This document shows positions 8,404 to 17,340 of a stretch of 64,000 nucleotides of DNA, piece after piece; the first letter of the stretch is position 1; every line of letters begins with the position of its first letter. Location of the stretch: the NCBI GenBank assembly GCA_963638365.1, contig CAVHRK010000076.1:1-64000 (forward strand), in the 5' to 3' direction. The stretch is from Suilimivivens sp963638365. GTDB taxonomy: Bacteria; Bacillota; Clostridia; Lachnospirales; Lachnospiraceae. Position numbers and translations under genes: made by a program. The notes beneath the pieces are model-generated. The model did no database searches. It worked only from the letters and a program-made list of their open reading frames with translations, and had not been told where the DNA came from.

Positions 8404-10686
8404 ATGGGTATGAGAGAAATTTTAAAGGGAACAGTGATTTATGAAAGCGGTCAGAAGCTGAACGGATTAATGATGATCATGAGAGGAACGGCAGTAGTTG
8501 CCTTTGATGGCGGCTTTTATGAACTTCATAACGGAGATGTGATCGGTCTCCCGGACCTGATTCATAAGGAAGCGAATTTTCGATATGTGGCAAAAGAAAA
8601 TCTGGCAGTTGTGGATTATCCATCCAAGGTACCGGAGCTGCAGAAGTTTTTTAAGGAGCATGGAGAGGCAGTTCATTATTTCCAGTCGTCCCTGTTCCGG
8701 CAGTTCAATGAGCTTCTGCTTCGTTATAGGGAAGTGCAGACAACCTGTGATATGATGCAGGACTATCTGACCGGAGGCTATGAGAATTATATGCGGATCT
8801 GTGAGAATAACCACATTTCGCCGGGAGAACTTGAGCGTTATGAGGAGTTTCTGGATATTCCGCAGGAGGAGAAGATTCCGGACTGGATTTCAGGTTACTA
8901 CAGTACGATGGAGCAGATGCTTTCCGTGTGGGATAAAAACAATACCGATATGAACTTCGTAATCGGTTTTATGTCCAAGACCTGTGATGACATGAATCAG
9001 ATGGCTGGGCTGTATGGAAGAATGAAGAGCCATATTCAGGAGATTTGTGAGCTGCTGATGAATGAGAGCAGCCTGGATCTTTTGGAGCTGTATCTTTCCC
9101 TTTATGAAAAAATTGTGAAGAAGAATGGCTTAAAGGATGTTTCCGTCATGCTGGTGAAGAAGATGCTGACAGGAACCTTAAGCCAGCTTGAAAAACAGGG
9201 CTATGCGCAGAAGGAATTTTTTGCGGCAAGAAAAGCAGATTGTGAGAGCCGGATAGCACAGATTGCGGAGCTGGTGAAACAGCAGGCAGAGGAAGCGGCA
9301 CAGCTTGACGAAGATATTGTTGGGAAAATTAAAAATTCTCTTGACCAGATTTTTCAATATGCAGAATGTGAGCCGGATTTTGCGGCAGAATACCGGGAGC
9401 GTGTAGAGGCCTACAAGCATCTGGTGAATAAGAATAGTACCGAGGACGATGCACGTATGCTGCGTGCAGGAATTACGAAGGGCTTTAATAAGATTTATAT
9501 TCAGGCGTTCCAGAAAAGCGTGAAGGATACCGCTGTTCCAAAGGTAGTGAAGATGTTTTTTAACTTCGGTTACATGGATGAGGAACTGGCAGGCATGGAG
9601 AATGCAGTTGCCCTGTACCGTATGGCGGAACAGATTCCGACTGATCCGAAGCGAGGTGTTTATTCTTATTATGAATGGCTGATGGCGATTTATCATGGAC
9701 AAAAAGAGCCGAGCCGTAATGAATTCGACATGGACTATGCGGATTATCTGCATGAGCAGCAGCGCCTTGCAAAGATTACGAAGGAAGAAGAGGCAACCTT
9801 ATTACGGACACCGGAATCCAGAGTTATGTATGAACTGGAGAATGTATTCCCGACTGTGAATAAGACAACGAGCGGACATATCAGTACTTACTGTCCGATT
9901 TTCTCAGAACACAATCTGTTGAAAACACTGGATTCGGCGGTTGTAAGTGCGGACCGTGTAGAACAGATTATGAACGGAATCCGGAATGCAGATTACAGTG
10001 CCTATTACAGGGAAACGATTTATACGAATCCGGATGAGGGAATTTCCAAGGAATATATTCATGTGGAGGTACTGCCGGACTTTATTCTGATGCCGAACAT
10101 TGGAACCAGAGGAATTATGTGGCAGGAAATTGAGGGAAAGAGGAGAACAACACCGGCACGAATGATGCTTTCCCTGTTCCACCTGGAGGATTTACAGATG
10201 TCAATCCTGCGTCTCACCGGACAGTTCCGTTGGGAGATGTGCAAGCGTGAACAGGGAGCCAGATGGAATGATGTTTCAGAACGTTCCCTTACCAGTGAAT
10301 ACTTTGATTATGCGCAGTTTTATAAGAAGAATAATGAGCTTTCCTCCGATGCCAAGGAGAAGATTAAGAATGATCTGGTACGTGCGAAGAATAACTTCAA
10401 GGAGATGTTCGTGAGGGATTACTGTGTCTGGGTATTATATGAAAGCAGTGGTTCTCCGAGATTGAACAAGGTGGTAAGAGGTATTCTGTTTACCTACTGT
10501 ACTTTCGCAAAGGACATCCGGGATAAACTGGAAATCAATCCCATGTATAAGGAAATGATTGCACGTTATTACGTGAAGCAGGGGCAGAAGAAACACCGCA
10601 TGGATAATCTGATTCAGAAGCAGAGAAATTGCGGCAAATCCATACCGGATGAAATCCTCAAAGAACAGGAATTTTTAGAGATGTAA
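8404..10686 (+). CDS. Large cytosolic protein with Crp-like cyclic-nucleotide-binding fold at N-terminus, function unknown
   Basis: A 760-aa soluble protein without signal peptide or membrane segments. Residues 1-105 follow the Crp/Fnr sensor-barrel pattern (a G-x-IYE-G start, then MIMRGTAVV and GDVIGLPD), so it may bind a small ligand. The remainder is mostly alpha-helical, rich in charged residues and coiled-coil-like stretches, and matches no enzyme motif I recognise. No C-terminal DNA-binding helix-turn-helix is visible. It starts 34 bases after glpK and probably belongs to the glycerol operon. The family name cNMP-binding-domain-containing protein is reasonable; its role is unknown. Confidence 0.7.
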   Translation: MGMREILKGTVIYESGQKLNGLMMIMRGTAVVAFDGGFYELHNGDVIGLPDLIHKEANFRYVAKENLAVVDYPSKVPELQKFFKEHGEAVHYFQSSLFRQFNELLLRYREVQTTCDMMQDYLTGGYENYMRICENNHISPGELERYEEFLDIPQEEKIPDWISGYYSTMEQMLSVWDKNNTDMNFVIGFMSKTCDDMNQMAGLYGRMKSHIQEICELLMNESSLDLLELYLSLYEKIVKKNGLKDVSVMLVKKMLTGTLSQLEKQGYAQKEFFAARKADCESRIAQIAELVKQQAEEAAQLDEDIVGKIKNSLDQIFQYAECEPDFAAEYRERVEAYKHLVNKNSTEDDARMLRAGITKGFNKIYIQAFQKSVKDTAVPKVVKMFFNFGYMDEELAGMENAVALYRMAEQIPTDPKRGVYSYYEWLMAIYHGQKEPSRNEFDMDYADYLHEQQRLAKITKEEEATLLRTPESRVMYELENVFPTVNKTTSGHISTYCPIFSEHNLLKTLDSAVVSADRVEQIMNGIRNADYSAYYRETIYTNPDEGISKEYIHVEVLPDFILMPNIGTRGIMWQEIEGKRRTTPARMMLSLFHLEDLQMSILRLTGQFRWEMCKREQGARWNDVSERSLTSEYFDYAQFYKKNNELSSDAKEKIKNDLVRAKNNFKEMFVRDYCVWVLYESSGSPRLNKVVRGILFTYCTFAKDIRDKLEINPMYKEMIARYYVKQGQKKHRMDNLIQKQRNCGKSIPDEILKEQEFLEM

Positions 10687-10701
10687 CATGCGGTTTCGAC
10701 C

Positions 10702-10729
10702 TTGACAATTAATTAATTTAATTTATAAT
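10702..10729 (+). promoter_or_regulatory. Predicted sigma-A promoter of the GH36 gene
   Basis: TTGACA at 10702-10707 and TATAAT at 10724-10729 are both perfect matches to the consensus, with a 16-base spacer. The spacer is made almost wholly of A and T. The predicted transcript would have a leader of about 90 bases before the alpha-galactosidase start. Confidence 0.75.
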
Positions 10730-10743
10730 TTAATTAAATTAAT
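10712..10743. repeat. Perfect 12-bp inverted repeat centred on the GH36 promoter -10 box, candidate operator
   Basis: ATTAATTTAATT at 10712-10723 is repeated exactly inverted at 10732-10743, with the -10 hexamer in the 8-base centre. The position would let a dimeric regulator block RNA polymerase. A further 10-bp palindrome TTTAGCTAAA lies at 10763-10772. The LacI gene (13071) and AraC gene (14113) nearby are the obvious candidates to bind. The region is very AT-rich, which makes chance palindromes more likely. Confidence 0.5.
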
Positions 10744-10826
10744 CACTTTTTAAGTTGGTAAATTTAGCTAAACAGTGACAAAAATGATTGTTAAAAATGA
10801 CAAAAAGAATTTAAGTGAGGGCTATT

Positions 10827-13031
10827 ATGGGCGTACAGCAATACGAAAATCTTTCCAAAGACGTAAAGAAGTTGTTTAAGCTGGACACGAAGAACACCAG
10901 CTATGTCATTGCGGTTGTGGATGATGAGCAGTTCCTGGGACATGTGTATTACGGACAGAAATTAAATGATTATCATCTGGATCATTTACTCAGAATTCAG
11001 GAGGGACCTTTTGTTCCTTCCCGTAACAATCGTGACCGTGGCTCCTTCCTTGACAGTTTCCCGATGGAATATCCGGCACATGGTCTTGGTGACTATCGCG
11101 AGGACTGTATCAGCATCCGTACCGAAGAGGGAAATACCGGTCTTTCCTTAAATTATGTTTCTCATAAGATTACAGCAGGAAAGCCAGCCTTAGAAGGACT
11201 TCCGGCTTCTTTTGGAACAGAGAAGGAATGTGAGACTCTGGAAATTACCTGCAGGGACAGCCATACCGGTCTGGAAGCAGTTCTGATGTATACCGTATTT
11301 GAAGATGTGGATGTCATCACCAGAAGTGTAAAGGTAGTAAACCCTTCCGAAAAGACCTTATTCTTAACGAAGGTGATGAGTGCCTGTCTCGATATGGATA
11401 ACCGCGATTTCGAAGCAGTTACCCTTCATGGTTCCTGGGCAAGAGAGCGTCATATCCAGACGGTTCCGGTAAGCCATGCAAAGCTTTCCGTAGAGTCGGT
11501 CAGAGGTGAATCCAGTCATCAGGATCATCCGTTTATGGCGTTAAAGACGAAGGGGGCCGATGACGACCATGGTGAAGTTTATGCAATGAACTTTGTATAT
11601 TCCGGCAATTTTAAGGCTATGGTACAGAACGATCAGTTTGACCAGCTTCGTATGATGATGGGTATTCATCCCGAGGACTTCTGCTGGAAGCTGAATCCGG
11701 GTGAAGCTTTCCAGGCTCCGGAAGTGGTTATGGTATATTCCGCAAGCGGACTTGGCACGATGACCAGAACCTTCCATGACTTCTACCGTAATCATCTGAT
11801 CCGTGGAGAATATAAGGACAAGAAGCGGCCGATTCTCATTAATAACTGGGAAGCTACTTATTTTGAGTTTAATACAGAGAAGCTGATTGCGATTGCAAAG
11901 CAGGCTTCGGAGCTTGGTATTGAGATGCTGGTTATGGACGATGGCTGGTTTGGCGACCGTTGTGATGATAACCGTGCACTTGGTGACTGGGTAGTAAATG
12001 AAGAGAAGCTGCCGGGCGGCTTGAAGTATCTGGTAGATGAAGTGAATAAGCTTGGCATGAAGTTCGGTATCTGGTTTGAGCCGGAAATGATCTCTCCGGA
12101 TTCCAACCTGTACAAGGAACATCCGGACTGGGCGATTGCCATTCCGGGGCGTGTCGGAACCCGCAGCCGTAACCAGTATGTCTTAGACCTTTCCAGAAGA
12201 GATGTCTTAGAGCATACCTATGAAAGCGTAGCGAAGATTTTAAGAAGTGCACATATTGAATATGTGAAGTGGGATATGAACCGTCAGCTTACGGATATCG
12301 GTTCTGCGGTTCTTCCTGCAGATCAGATGGGTGAGCTTTATCACCGGTATGTCCTTGCCGTATACGAACTGCAGGAGCGTCTGATGAAGGAATTCCCTTA
12401 TCTGCTGTTGGAGAACTGCTCCGGCGGCGGCGCAAGATTCGATCCCGGTATGTTATATTACAGCCCGCAGATCTGGTGTTCTGACGATACCGATGCGATT
12501 GAGAGACTGATTATTCAGGAGGGAACTTCCCTTATTTATCCTCTTTCTGCAATGGGCGCACATGTATCCGACTGCCCGAACCATACCGTAGGAAGAGTAA
12601 CACCTTTTGAAACAAGAGGCTATGTGGCACTGGCCGGAACCTTCGGCTATGAGCTTGATGTAACGAAGATTCCGCAGGAAGACCGTGAAATGATTCCGGA
12701 ACAGGTTGCGATGTATCATAAATATAACGATCTCGTCCGGGAAGGTGATTACTACCGTATTGCGTCCTACAGCCAGAACCATATGTTTGACTGCTACGGC
12801 GTTGTCCGTAAGGATAAAGAAGAAGCACTCTTTACTTATGTACAGGTGCTGAATCGTCCGAATTATCACAGCAGAAGAATTTTCTTCAAGGGACTTGATC
12901 CGGAGAAGCTGTATCAGATTGAGGGAGAAGAAGGAACCTATACCGGAGATGTACTGATGAAGGCCGGATACCTGGTACAGAATCTCTGGGGTGATTACAA
13001 AGCACGTCTGATTCATGTGGTGAAAGCATAA
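10827..13031 (+). CDS. Alpha-galactosidase, glycoside hydrolase family 36
   Basis: A 734-aa protein of normal GH36 tetramer-type length. It has the family's N-terminal beta-sandwich and a (beta/alpha)8 core with MDDGWFG, the nucleophile motif VKWDMNR (Asp at about 483) and the acid/base region SDDTDA (about 553). It removes alpha-1,6-galactose from galactomanno-oligosaccharides or raffinose-type sugars. No signal peptide is present, so it acts inside the cell on imported oligosaccharides. The ATG at 10827 has GTGAGG upstream; a GTG at 10815 is an alternative. It opens the mannan locus and is followed by the LacI gene. Confidence 0.95.
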   Translation: MGVQQYENLSKDVKKLFKLDTKNTSYVIAVVDDEQFLGHVYYGQKLNDYHLDHLLRIQEGPFVPSRNNRDRGSFLDSFPMEYPAHGLGDYREDCISIRTEEGNTGLSLNYVSHKITAGKPALEGLPASFGTEKECETLEITCRDSHTGLEAVLMYTVFEDVDVITRSVKVVNPSEKTLFLTKVMSACLDMDNRDFEAVTLHGSWARERHIQTVPVSHAKLSVESVRGESSHQDHPFMALKTKGADDDHGEVYAMNFVYSGNFKAMVQNDQFDQLRMMMGIHPEDFCWKLNPGEAFQAPEVVMVYSASGLGTMTRTFHDFYRNHLIRGEYKDKKRPILINNWEATYFEFNTEKLIAIAKQASELGIEMLVMDDGWFGDRCDDNRALGDWVVNEEKLPGGLKYLVDEVNKLGMKFGIWFEPEMISPDSNLYKEHPDWAIAIPGRVGTRSRNQYVLDLSRRDVLEHTYESVAKILRSAHIEYVKWDMNRQLTDIGSAVLPADQMGELYHRYVLAVYELQERLMKEFPYLLLENCSGGGARFDPGMLYYSPQIWCSDDTDAIERLIIQEGTSLIYPLSAMGAHVSDCPNHTVGRVTPFETRGYVALAGTFGYELDVTKIPQEDREMIPEQVAMYHKYNDLVREGDYYRIASYSQNHMFDCYGVVRKDKEEALFTYVQVLNRPNYHSRRIFFKGLDPEKLYQIEGEEGTYTGDVLMKAGYLVQNLWGDYKARLIHVVKA

Positions 13032-13070
13032 GATAGACAGACGGGTTCAAAAGAGGGATGGCAAAAGCAA

Positions 13071-14093
13071 ATGGCAAAAACAGTGAAACTGGCAGATATT
13101 GCTGCAATTGTGAATGTGAGCACGGTAACTGTTTCCAAGGCGCTTTCTGACCAAAAAGGGGTTAGTGAGGAAATGCGGGCAAGAATTAAACAGCTTGCCA
13201 AGGAAATGGGCTATCAGACACCGACGGCTGCAAGATTAAGCAGTAATAAGCGGACTTATAATATCGGGGTTTTAATTTCAGAAATTTATTTTGACCAGTC
13301 ACAGTCTTTTTACTGGCAGATGTATCAGGCTGTGGCAACGAAAGCGGTATCCAAGGAATGCTTTACCCTCCTTGAAGTGCTTTCCATGCAGAATGAAAAG
13401 GAACTGGTACTTCCGAGGCTCCTTCAGGAAGAAAAGATTGATGGACTGATCATCATTGGTATGTTATCTTCTGAATATCTGTCCCTGATTGAACGTAATA
13501 TTAAAGTGCCTTATATCTGTCTGGACTTTTATGACCGGAGGCATGAATTTGATGCCGTGATCACGGATAATTATTACGGAATGTATAAGCTGGTGAATTA
13601 TTTGTTCGAAATGGGACATAAGAAGATTGCTTATGTGGGAACGCTGCTTTCCACGAACAGTATTACGGACCGTTACATGGGCTACTATAAAGCGATGCTG
13701 GAGCATGGGCAGGAGGTGCCGGCGGATTATGTGATTGATGACCGTTCGAAGGATACCAGAGCGCGTAAGGTCAATTATGATTTTATTCTTCCGAAGGATA
13801 TGCCGACGGCGTTTGCCTGCAACAATGATGTGACGGCGATCGAACTGGTCGGGTATCTGAAACAGAAGGGATACCGTGTGCCGGAGGATATTTCGATTGT
13901 AGGCTTCGATAATTATCAGGTTCCCGGAAGAGGAGATCTGGATATCACAACCTATGAGGTTGATATCAAGGAAATGGCGCGCAAGACCATTAACAATCTG
14001 CTGAAAAAGATGGTTGGTGAGCACTATAAAAAGGGAATTACCACGATTGAAGGACATATGGTCATTAAAACAAGTGTGAAGAAGTTAAACTAA
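13071..14093 (+). CDS. LacI family transcriptional regulator
   Basis: A 340-aa regulator of typical length. Residues 5-25 form the LacI helix-turn-helix (LADIAAIVNVSTVTVSKALS) and the remainder is a periplasmic-binding-protein-like effector domain ending in the familiar VPEDISIVGFDN segment. It is probably the sugar-responsive regulator of the mannan genes. It lies 39 bases after the alpha-galactosidase gene and is convergent with the AraC gene. The effector could be a manno-oligosaccharide or a derived sugar phosphate; the sequence cannot say which. Confidence 0.93.
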   Translation: MAKTVKLADIAAIVNVSTVTVSKALSDQKGVSEEMRARIKQLAKEMGYQTPTAARLSSNKRTYNIGVLISEIYFDQSQSFYWQMYQAVATKAVSKECFTLLEVLSMQNEKELVLPRLLQEEKIDGLIIIGMLSSEYLSLIERNIKVPYICLDFYDRRHEFDAVITDNYYGMYKLVNYLFEMGHKKIAYVGTLLSTNSITDRYMGYYKAMLEHGQEVPADYVIDDRSKDTRARKVNYDFILPKDMPTAFACNNDVTAIELVGYLKQKGYRVPEDISIVGFDNYQVPGRGDLDITTYEVDIKEMARKTINNLLKKMVGEHYKKGITTIEGHMVIKTSVKKLN

Positions 14094-14099
14094 AAGAAG

Positions 14100-14136
14100 A
14101 GGGAACCGGTGACTAAGGCGCCAGTTCCCTTGCTTT
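14100..14136. terminator. Hairpin terminator between convergent lacI-type and araC-type genes
   Basis: AGGGAAC at 14100-14106 pairs with GTTCCCT at 14124-14130, and GGTG with CGCC extends the stem inside. The plus-strand continuation is TGCTTTAT, a weak U-tract. The hairpin overlaps the last codons of the minus-strand AraC gene, so it may serve the LacI transcript mainly. Confidence 0.55.
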
Positions 14137-15024
14137 ATATTCGAGCGGAGTGCATCCCTCATATTTTTTAAATAAGGAGATAAAGTGATTCGTATTGTCA
14201 ATGCCGACGGCACTGCCGATCTCGTGAATGCGTAAAGAGGTCGTTTCGAGCAGATGGCAGGCAATACGGATTCTGCGCCGGTTCAGGTATTGGAGCGGTG
14301 TGATGTCGTAATATTCGCCGAACTCCCGGCAGATGCGGTATTTACTGATATTGAATCTGGCTTCAAGGTCATCAAGAGAATAATTTTCTTCGTAGTGTTC
14401 CTCAAACAGATCGTGGATCTTTTCGATATAAGAAGGAATTTTACGGAATTCCTGATCTTTCTTTAAAAATTCGACGGTATATTCGGTCAGCAGGTGATTC
14501 AGAAGATCGCTGGCACGAAGCTGGGCTATTTTTGTTTTTTCAAAATTTAAATGCAAAAGCTTTTCCAAATGCAAAACGAATTCGGAATGGGCAGATGCCT
14601 TTAAGATAGAAAAGGGTTCATCTGTAATGAGGCTTAATAAATCTGAGGCACAGGAACAGTTGAAGAACAGAACCTGATATTTCCATGGACTGACTGCAAT
14701 ATCAATCCGAAAACGCTGCCGGCAGTTTAATAACAGCAGGGAATCCTCGGTTAAAGAGATAACATGTTGGTTAATGAGCAATTTTCCACATCCGGCAGAG
14801 GTGTGTAAAAGCAGAAAACAATCCAACTCACGAATGTCGAAGGACCACGAATTACGAACAGATATGATTCCGCCAGAATAAAAATGCGAAGCTGTTTTAT
14901 CGGCAAGCAGGGGGTCTTCTGAAAAAATCTGTCCGAGAAAGCTCTCCGGATGCATGGTAGATGAAGTTTTGGGTTGGGATAATAAGGCTTCTTTGAAGGA
15001 AGCACAAAAATCAATTGTATTCAT
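14113..15024 (-). CDS. AraC family transcriptional regulator
   Basis: A 303-aa regulator. Residues 1-190 form a cupin-like ligand-sensing part and the last 100 residues hold the two AraC helix-turn-helix motifs (SLDDLEARFNISKYRICREF and a second starting IHEIGSAVGI). It is transcribed divergently from the binding-protein gene at 15419 and is likely an activator of the transporter and phosphorylase genes. No Shine-Dalgarno sequence precedes the ATG at 15024, and a strong promoter sits directly against it, suggesting a leaderless mRNA. Confidence 0.9.
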   Translation of the reverse strand: MNTIDFCASFKEALLSQPKTSSTMHPESFLGQIFSEDPLLADKTASHFYSGGIISVRNSWSFDIRELDCFLLLHTSAGCGKLLINQHVISLTEDSLLLLNCRQRFRIDIAVSPWKYQVLFFNCSCASDLLSLITDEPFSILKASAHSEFVLHLEKLLHLNFEKTKIAQLRASDLLNHLLTEYTVEFLKKDQEFRKIPSYIEKIHDLFEEHYEENYSLDDLEARFNISKYRICREFGEYYDITPLQYLNRRRIRIACHLLETTSLRIHEIGSAVGIDNTNHFISLFKKYEGCTPLEYKARELAP

Positions 15025-15030
15025 ATGTTT

Positions 15031-15059
15031 ATTATAAAAAACATATTGAAATTATGCAA
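15031..15059 (-). promoter_or_regulatory. Predicted araC-type gene promoter abutting the start codon
   Basis: Read on the minus strand, TTGCAT (15059-15054), a 17-base spacer, then TATAAT (15036-15031). Only six bases separate the -10 box from the ATG at 15024, so the expected transcription start falls on or next to the A of the start codon. Confidence 0.6.
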
Positions 15060-15251
15060 CGTACTAAAAATTTCTCAAGGGACACAAAGAAAAATTTTAG
15101 CGTATTGTAAAAAATAGACGGAAATATGAACTTAAACAATATATAAATACGAATTAATTAGCCTGTTTATAGAAAAATTAACTAAAATTAATTTTGCTTA
15201 GTAGGTGAATGTTAAAAAAAGGATCCTAAAATATAGCAGAAATGAACAAAA

Positions 15252-15261
15252 AAAGCGCTTT
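15252..15261. promoter_or_regulatory. Cre-like / LacI-family operator AAAGCGCTTT
   Basis: A perfect 10-bp palindrome with the central CG typical of LacI-family and CcpA sites, flanked by A/T runs. It lies 158 bases before the binding-protein ATG. At the matching place before the paralogous gene (around 17166-17175) the sequence is CACCTTTGG, so the palindrome is lost there. Confidence 0.5.
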
Positions 15262-15418
15262 AAAATTGTTAGAAAGGAAGAAATGAATGAGAAGTGCAAT
15301 AATGCAGACCGAATGACAATAATGAATGATGCTTATAAAAGCAAATAAAATATAATTAAAAATAAGTTACTAATTTAAGTGATATTTTAAATATCCAGAA
15401 AACGGAGGAAAAGTTATT

Positions 15419-16870
15419 ATGAAACTGAAAAAAGTTTTAGCAGTCTGCCTTGCAACAGCTATGACATTTTCTATGGTAGCATGTGGTGGCGCAAGCACAG
15501 ACACAACTCCTGCTGATACCTCAGCGGACACAGAAACAGAAGCTCCTGCTGAAGAAGAAGCAGAAGCACCCGCAGAAGAAGCAGAAGCTCCTGCAGAAGA
15601 CGGAGCGCTTACTTATTCTTCTATTAAATTAGGAGAAGACTACACAGATATTACAACAACAATCAAGTATATTCACTGCAGAACAGACCGTGAAGAAGAC
15701 GGTACTTTTGCAAAGCTTGTGGAAGAATTCAATAAGGTATATCCCAATATTACTGTAGAAACAGAAGGCATTACGGATTATGCAGAAGACTCTCTTCTTC
15801 GTCTTTCTACTGGTGACTGGGGTGATATCATGTTGATTCCTGCTGTAGATAAGGCTGAGCTTCCCAATTATTTTGTACCCTATGATACACTTGAAAATAT
15901 GCAGAATGAAATTAATTTTGCTGATGCATGGCAGTATGATGGAATGAGCTATGGGGTTCCGTGTCTTGCAAATGCACAGGGTGTTGTTTATAACAAAGCT
16001 GTATTCGAAGCAGCTGGTATCACAGAGCTTCCTACTACTCCCGATGAATTTATTGCTGATCTTCAGTTGATCAAGGATAATACAGATGCAATTCCTCTTT
16101 ATACCAATTATGCAGCAGGTTGGACAATGGGCGCATGGGATGCATATCTTGGATGTGTTTCTAACGGTGATAATACTTATATGAATCAGAAATTTGTTCA
16201 TACAGCTGAACCTTTCAAAGACAATGGTGATGGAACCGGTGCATATGCTCTTTATAAGATCCTTTATGATGCAGTTGCCAATGGACTTATTGAAGATGAT
16301 TATACTACAACAGACTGGGAAGGCTGCAAGGGTATGATCAATAACGGTGAAATTGGATGTATGGTTCTTGGCTCCTGGGCATTTGTTCAGATGGTTCAGG
16401 CAGGTGATCATGGTGATGATATCGGATATATGCCTTTCCCGATGACTGTTAATGGTGTTCAGTATGCATTGGCAGGTGGTGATTACAACTATGGTATAAA
16501 TGTAAACTCTTCTGATGAAAATAAAGCAGCAGCTATGGTATTTGTAAAATGGATGACTGAGGAATCCGGATGGTGCTATAGCGAAGGCGGTTATACTGTT
16601 GCAAAGGATGGCGAGAATCCACCTATGTATGAAGCTTTTGCATCTGCAACATTATTAAGCGATGAACCCGCACTTGCAGGAGAAGAAACGCTTCTTAATG
16701 ATATGAATGCAGAATCTGAACTTTCCTTTAATGCAGGTGGTAATGCCAAGGTACAGAGAATCGTTGAAGCGGCAGCTACCGGATCTGAAACCTTTGATGA
16801 CATTATGGCTGATTGGACAACAGCCTGGAATGATGCCCAGACAGAACTTGGAGTAGAGGTTCAGTATTAA
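15419..16870 (+). CDS. ABC transporter solute-binding lipoprotein for mannosides (copy 1)
   Basis: A 483-aa extracytoplasmic binding protein of family 1. The N-terminus is a lipoprotein signal with the lipobox MVAC, followed by a low-complexity Ala/Pro/Glu linker with EAPAEE repeats, then the sugar-binding fold. It is a paralogue of the protein at 17341; the first 130 bases are almost identical, while the body has diverged and uses more A/T-ending codons. GGAGG precedes the ATG. A terminator closes the gene, so it is probably its own transcription unit. The substrate is inferred from the locus to be manno-oligosaccharides. Confidence 0.9.
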   Translation: MKLKKVLAVCLATAMTFSMVACGGASTDTTPADTSADTETEAPAEEEAEAPAEEAEAPAEDGALTYSSIKLGEDYTDITTTIKYIHCRTDREEDGTFAKLVEEFNKVYPNITVETEGITDYAEDSLLRLSTGDWGDIMLIPAVDKAELPNYFVPYDTLENMQNEINFADAWQYDGMSYGVPCLANAQGVVYNKAVFEAAGITELPTTPDEFIADLQLIKDNTDAIPLYTNYAAGWTMGAWDAYLGCVSNGDNTYMNQKFVHTAEPFKDNGDGTGAYALYKILYDAVANGLIEDDYTTTDWEGCKGMINNGEIGCMVLGSWAFVQMVQAGDHGDDIGYMPFPMTVNGVQYALAGGDYNYGINVNSSDENKAAAMVFVKWMTEESGWCYSEGGYTVAKDGENPPMYEAFASATLLSDEPALAGEETLLNDMNAESELSFNAGGNAKVQRIVEAAATGSETFDDIMADWTTAWNDAQTELGVEVQY

Positions 16871-17340
16871 GGCGTTAACAGCTTATCAGATTTTAAAATA
16901 AACAAATCCATGAGCCGGAGAGAAGTTTTTCTCTCTGGCTCATTCTTCTTTTTGTATAAAATTTTTAGTATTGTATATAATATGATGCTGCGCAGAATTG
17001 TTTCAACAATTATATCAGGGCTGAGTGGTACATCTAAATATAGAATCCAGATACTAAATATTGATTTATGAAGTTAAAAAATAAGAAATTAATTAATTTT
17101 AACCTCTTAAAGTAAACGATTAAGTAGATTTCAAGAGGCAAAATATGGATAAAATGTACAAAAAAACACCTTTGGAATTGTAAAAAAAGAAGAATTGAAT
17201 AAAATAAACAAGAATATAATATAAATAGCAATAATAAGTGATGATTAAAAAAATAAATTAAATATAATTTAAATTAAGTTACAAAACGTAGCTTACAGGA
17301 CAAACAAACTTTGTTCAGAAAAAAGGAGGAAAAAGTTATT
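16871..17340. promoter_or_regulatory. Intergenic control region between the two binding-protein genes
   Basis: A 470-base gene-free stretch. It starts with the terminator of copy 1 (16911-16953), then carries a perfect 7+2+7 inverted repeat AATTGTT/AACAATT at 16996-17011, a 14-bp palindrome AAATTAATTAATTT at 17086-17099, and a LacI-like TAAACGATTA at 17113-17122. From about 17154 it can be aligned with the leader of copy 1 (ATGTACAAAAAAAC against ATGAACAAAAAAAG). TTGTAT (16952) and TATAAT (16976) are a possible weak promoter. No open reading frame here looks coding. Confidence 0.5.
16911..16953 (+). terminator. Rho-independent terminator after solute-binding-protein gene 1
   Basis: TGAGCCGGAGAGA pairs with TCTCTCTGGCTCA (one G-U pair), followed by TTCTTCTTTTT. 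Stem and U-tract are both convincing. Confidence 0.85.

Larger units (their letters stand above)
15025..15418. promoter_or_regulatory. Divergent control region between araC-type gene and solute-binding-protein gene 1
   Basis: This 394-base gene-free stretch is strongly AT-rich. It holds the minus-strand AraC promoter next to 15024, a perfect palindrome AAAATTAATTTT at 15184-15195, a cre/LacI-type palindrome AAAGCGCTTT at 15252-15261, and a leader that is homologous to the one before the second binding-protein gene. A good plus-strand -35/-10 pair is not obvious; ATGACA (15313) and TATAAA (15334) are possible but 15 bases apart. GGAGG before 15419 is a strong ribosome binding site. Confidence 0.55.

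Noticed and set aside
10815..10826. GTG start for the alpha-galactosidase
   Set aside because: The GTG lies within the sequence that best serves as ribosome binding site (GTGAGG) for the ATG at 10827.
15629..16411. Long minus-strand open frame opposite binding-protein copy 1
   Set aside because: It is a frame shadow of a strongly biased coding gene; a Cys/Ile-rich composition without start signal or family resemblance.
15025..17340. Insertion-sequence remnants around the binding-protein duplication
   Set aside because: No transposase fragments, terminal inverted repeats or target-site duplications are visible; the copies look like a simple tandem duplication.
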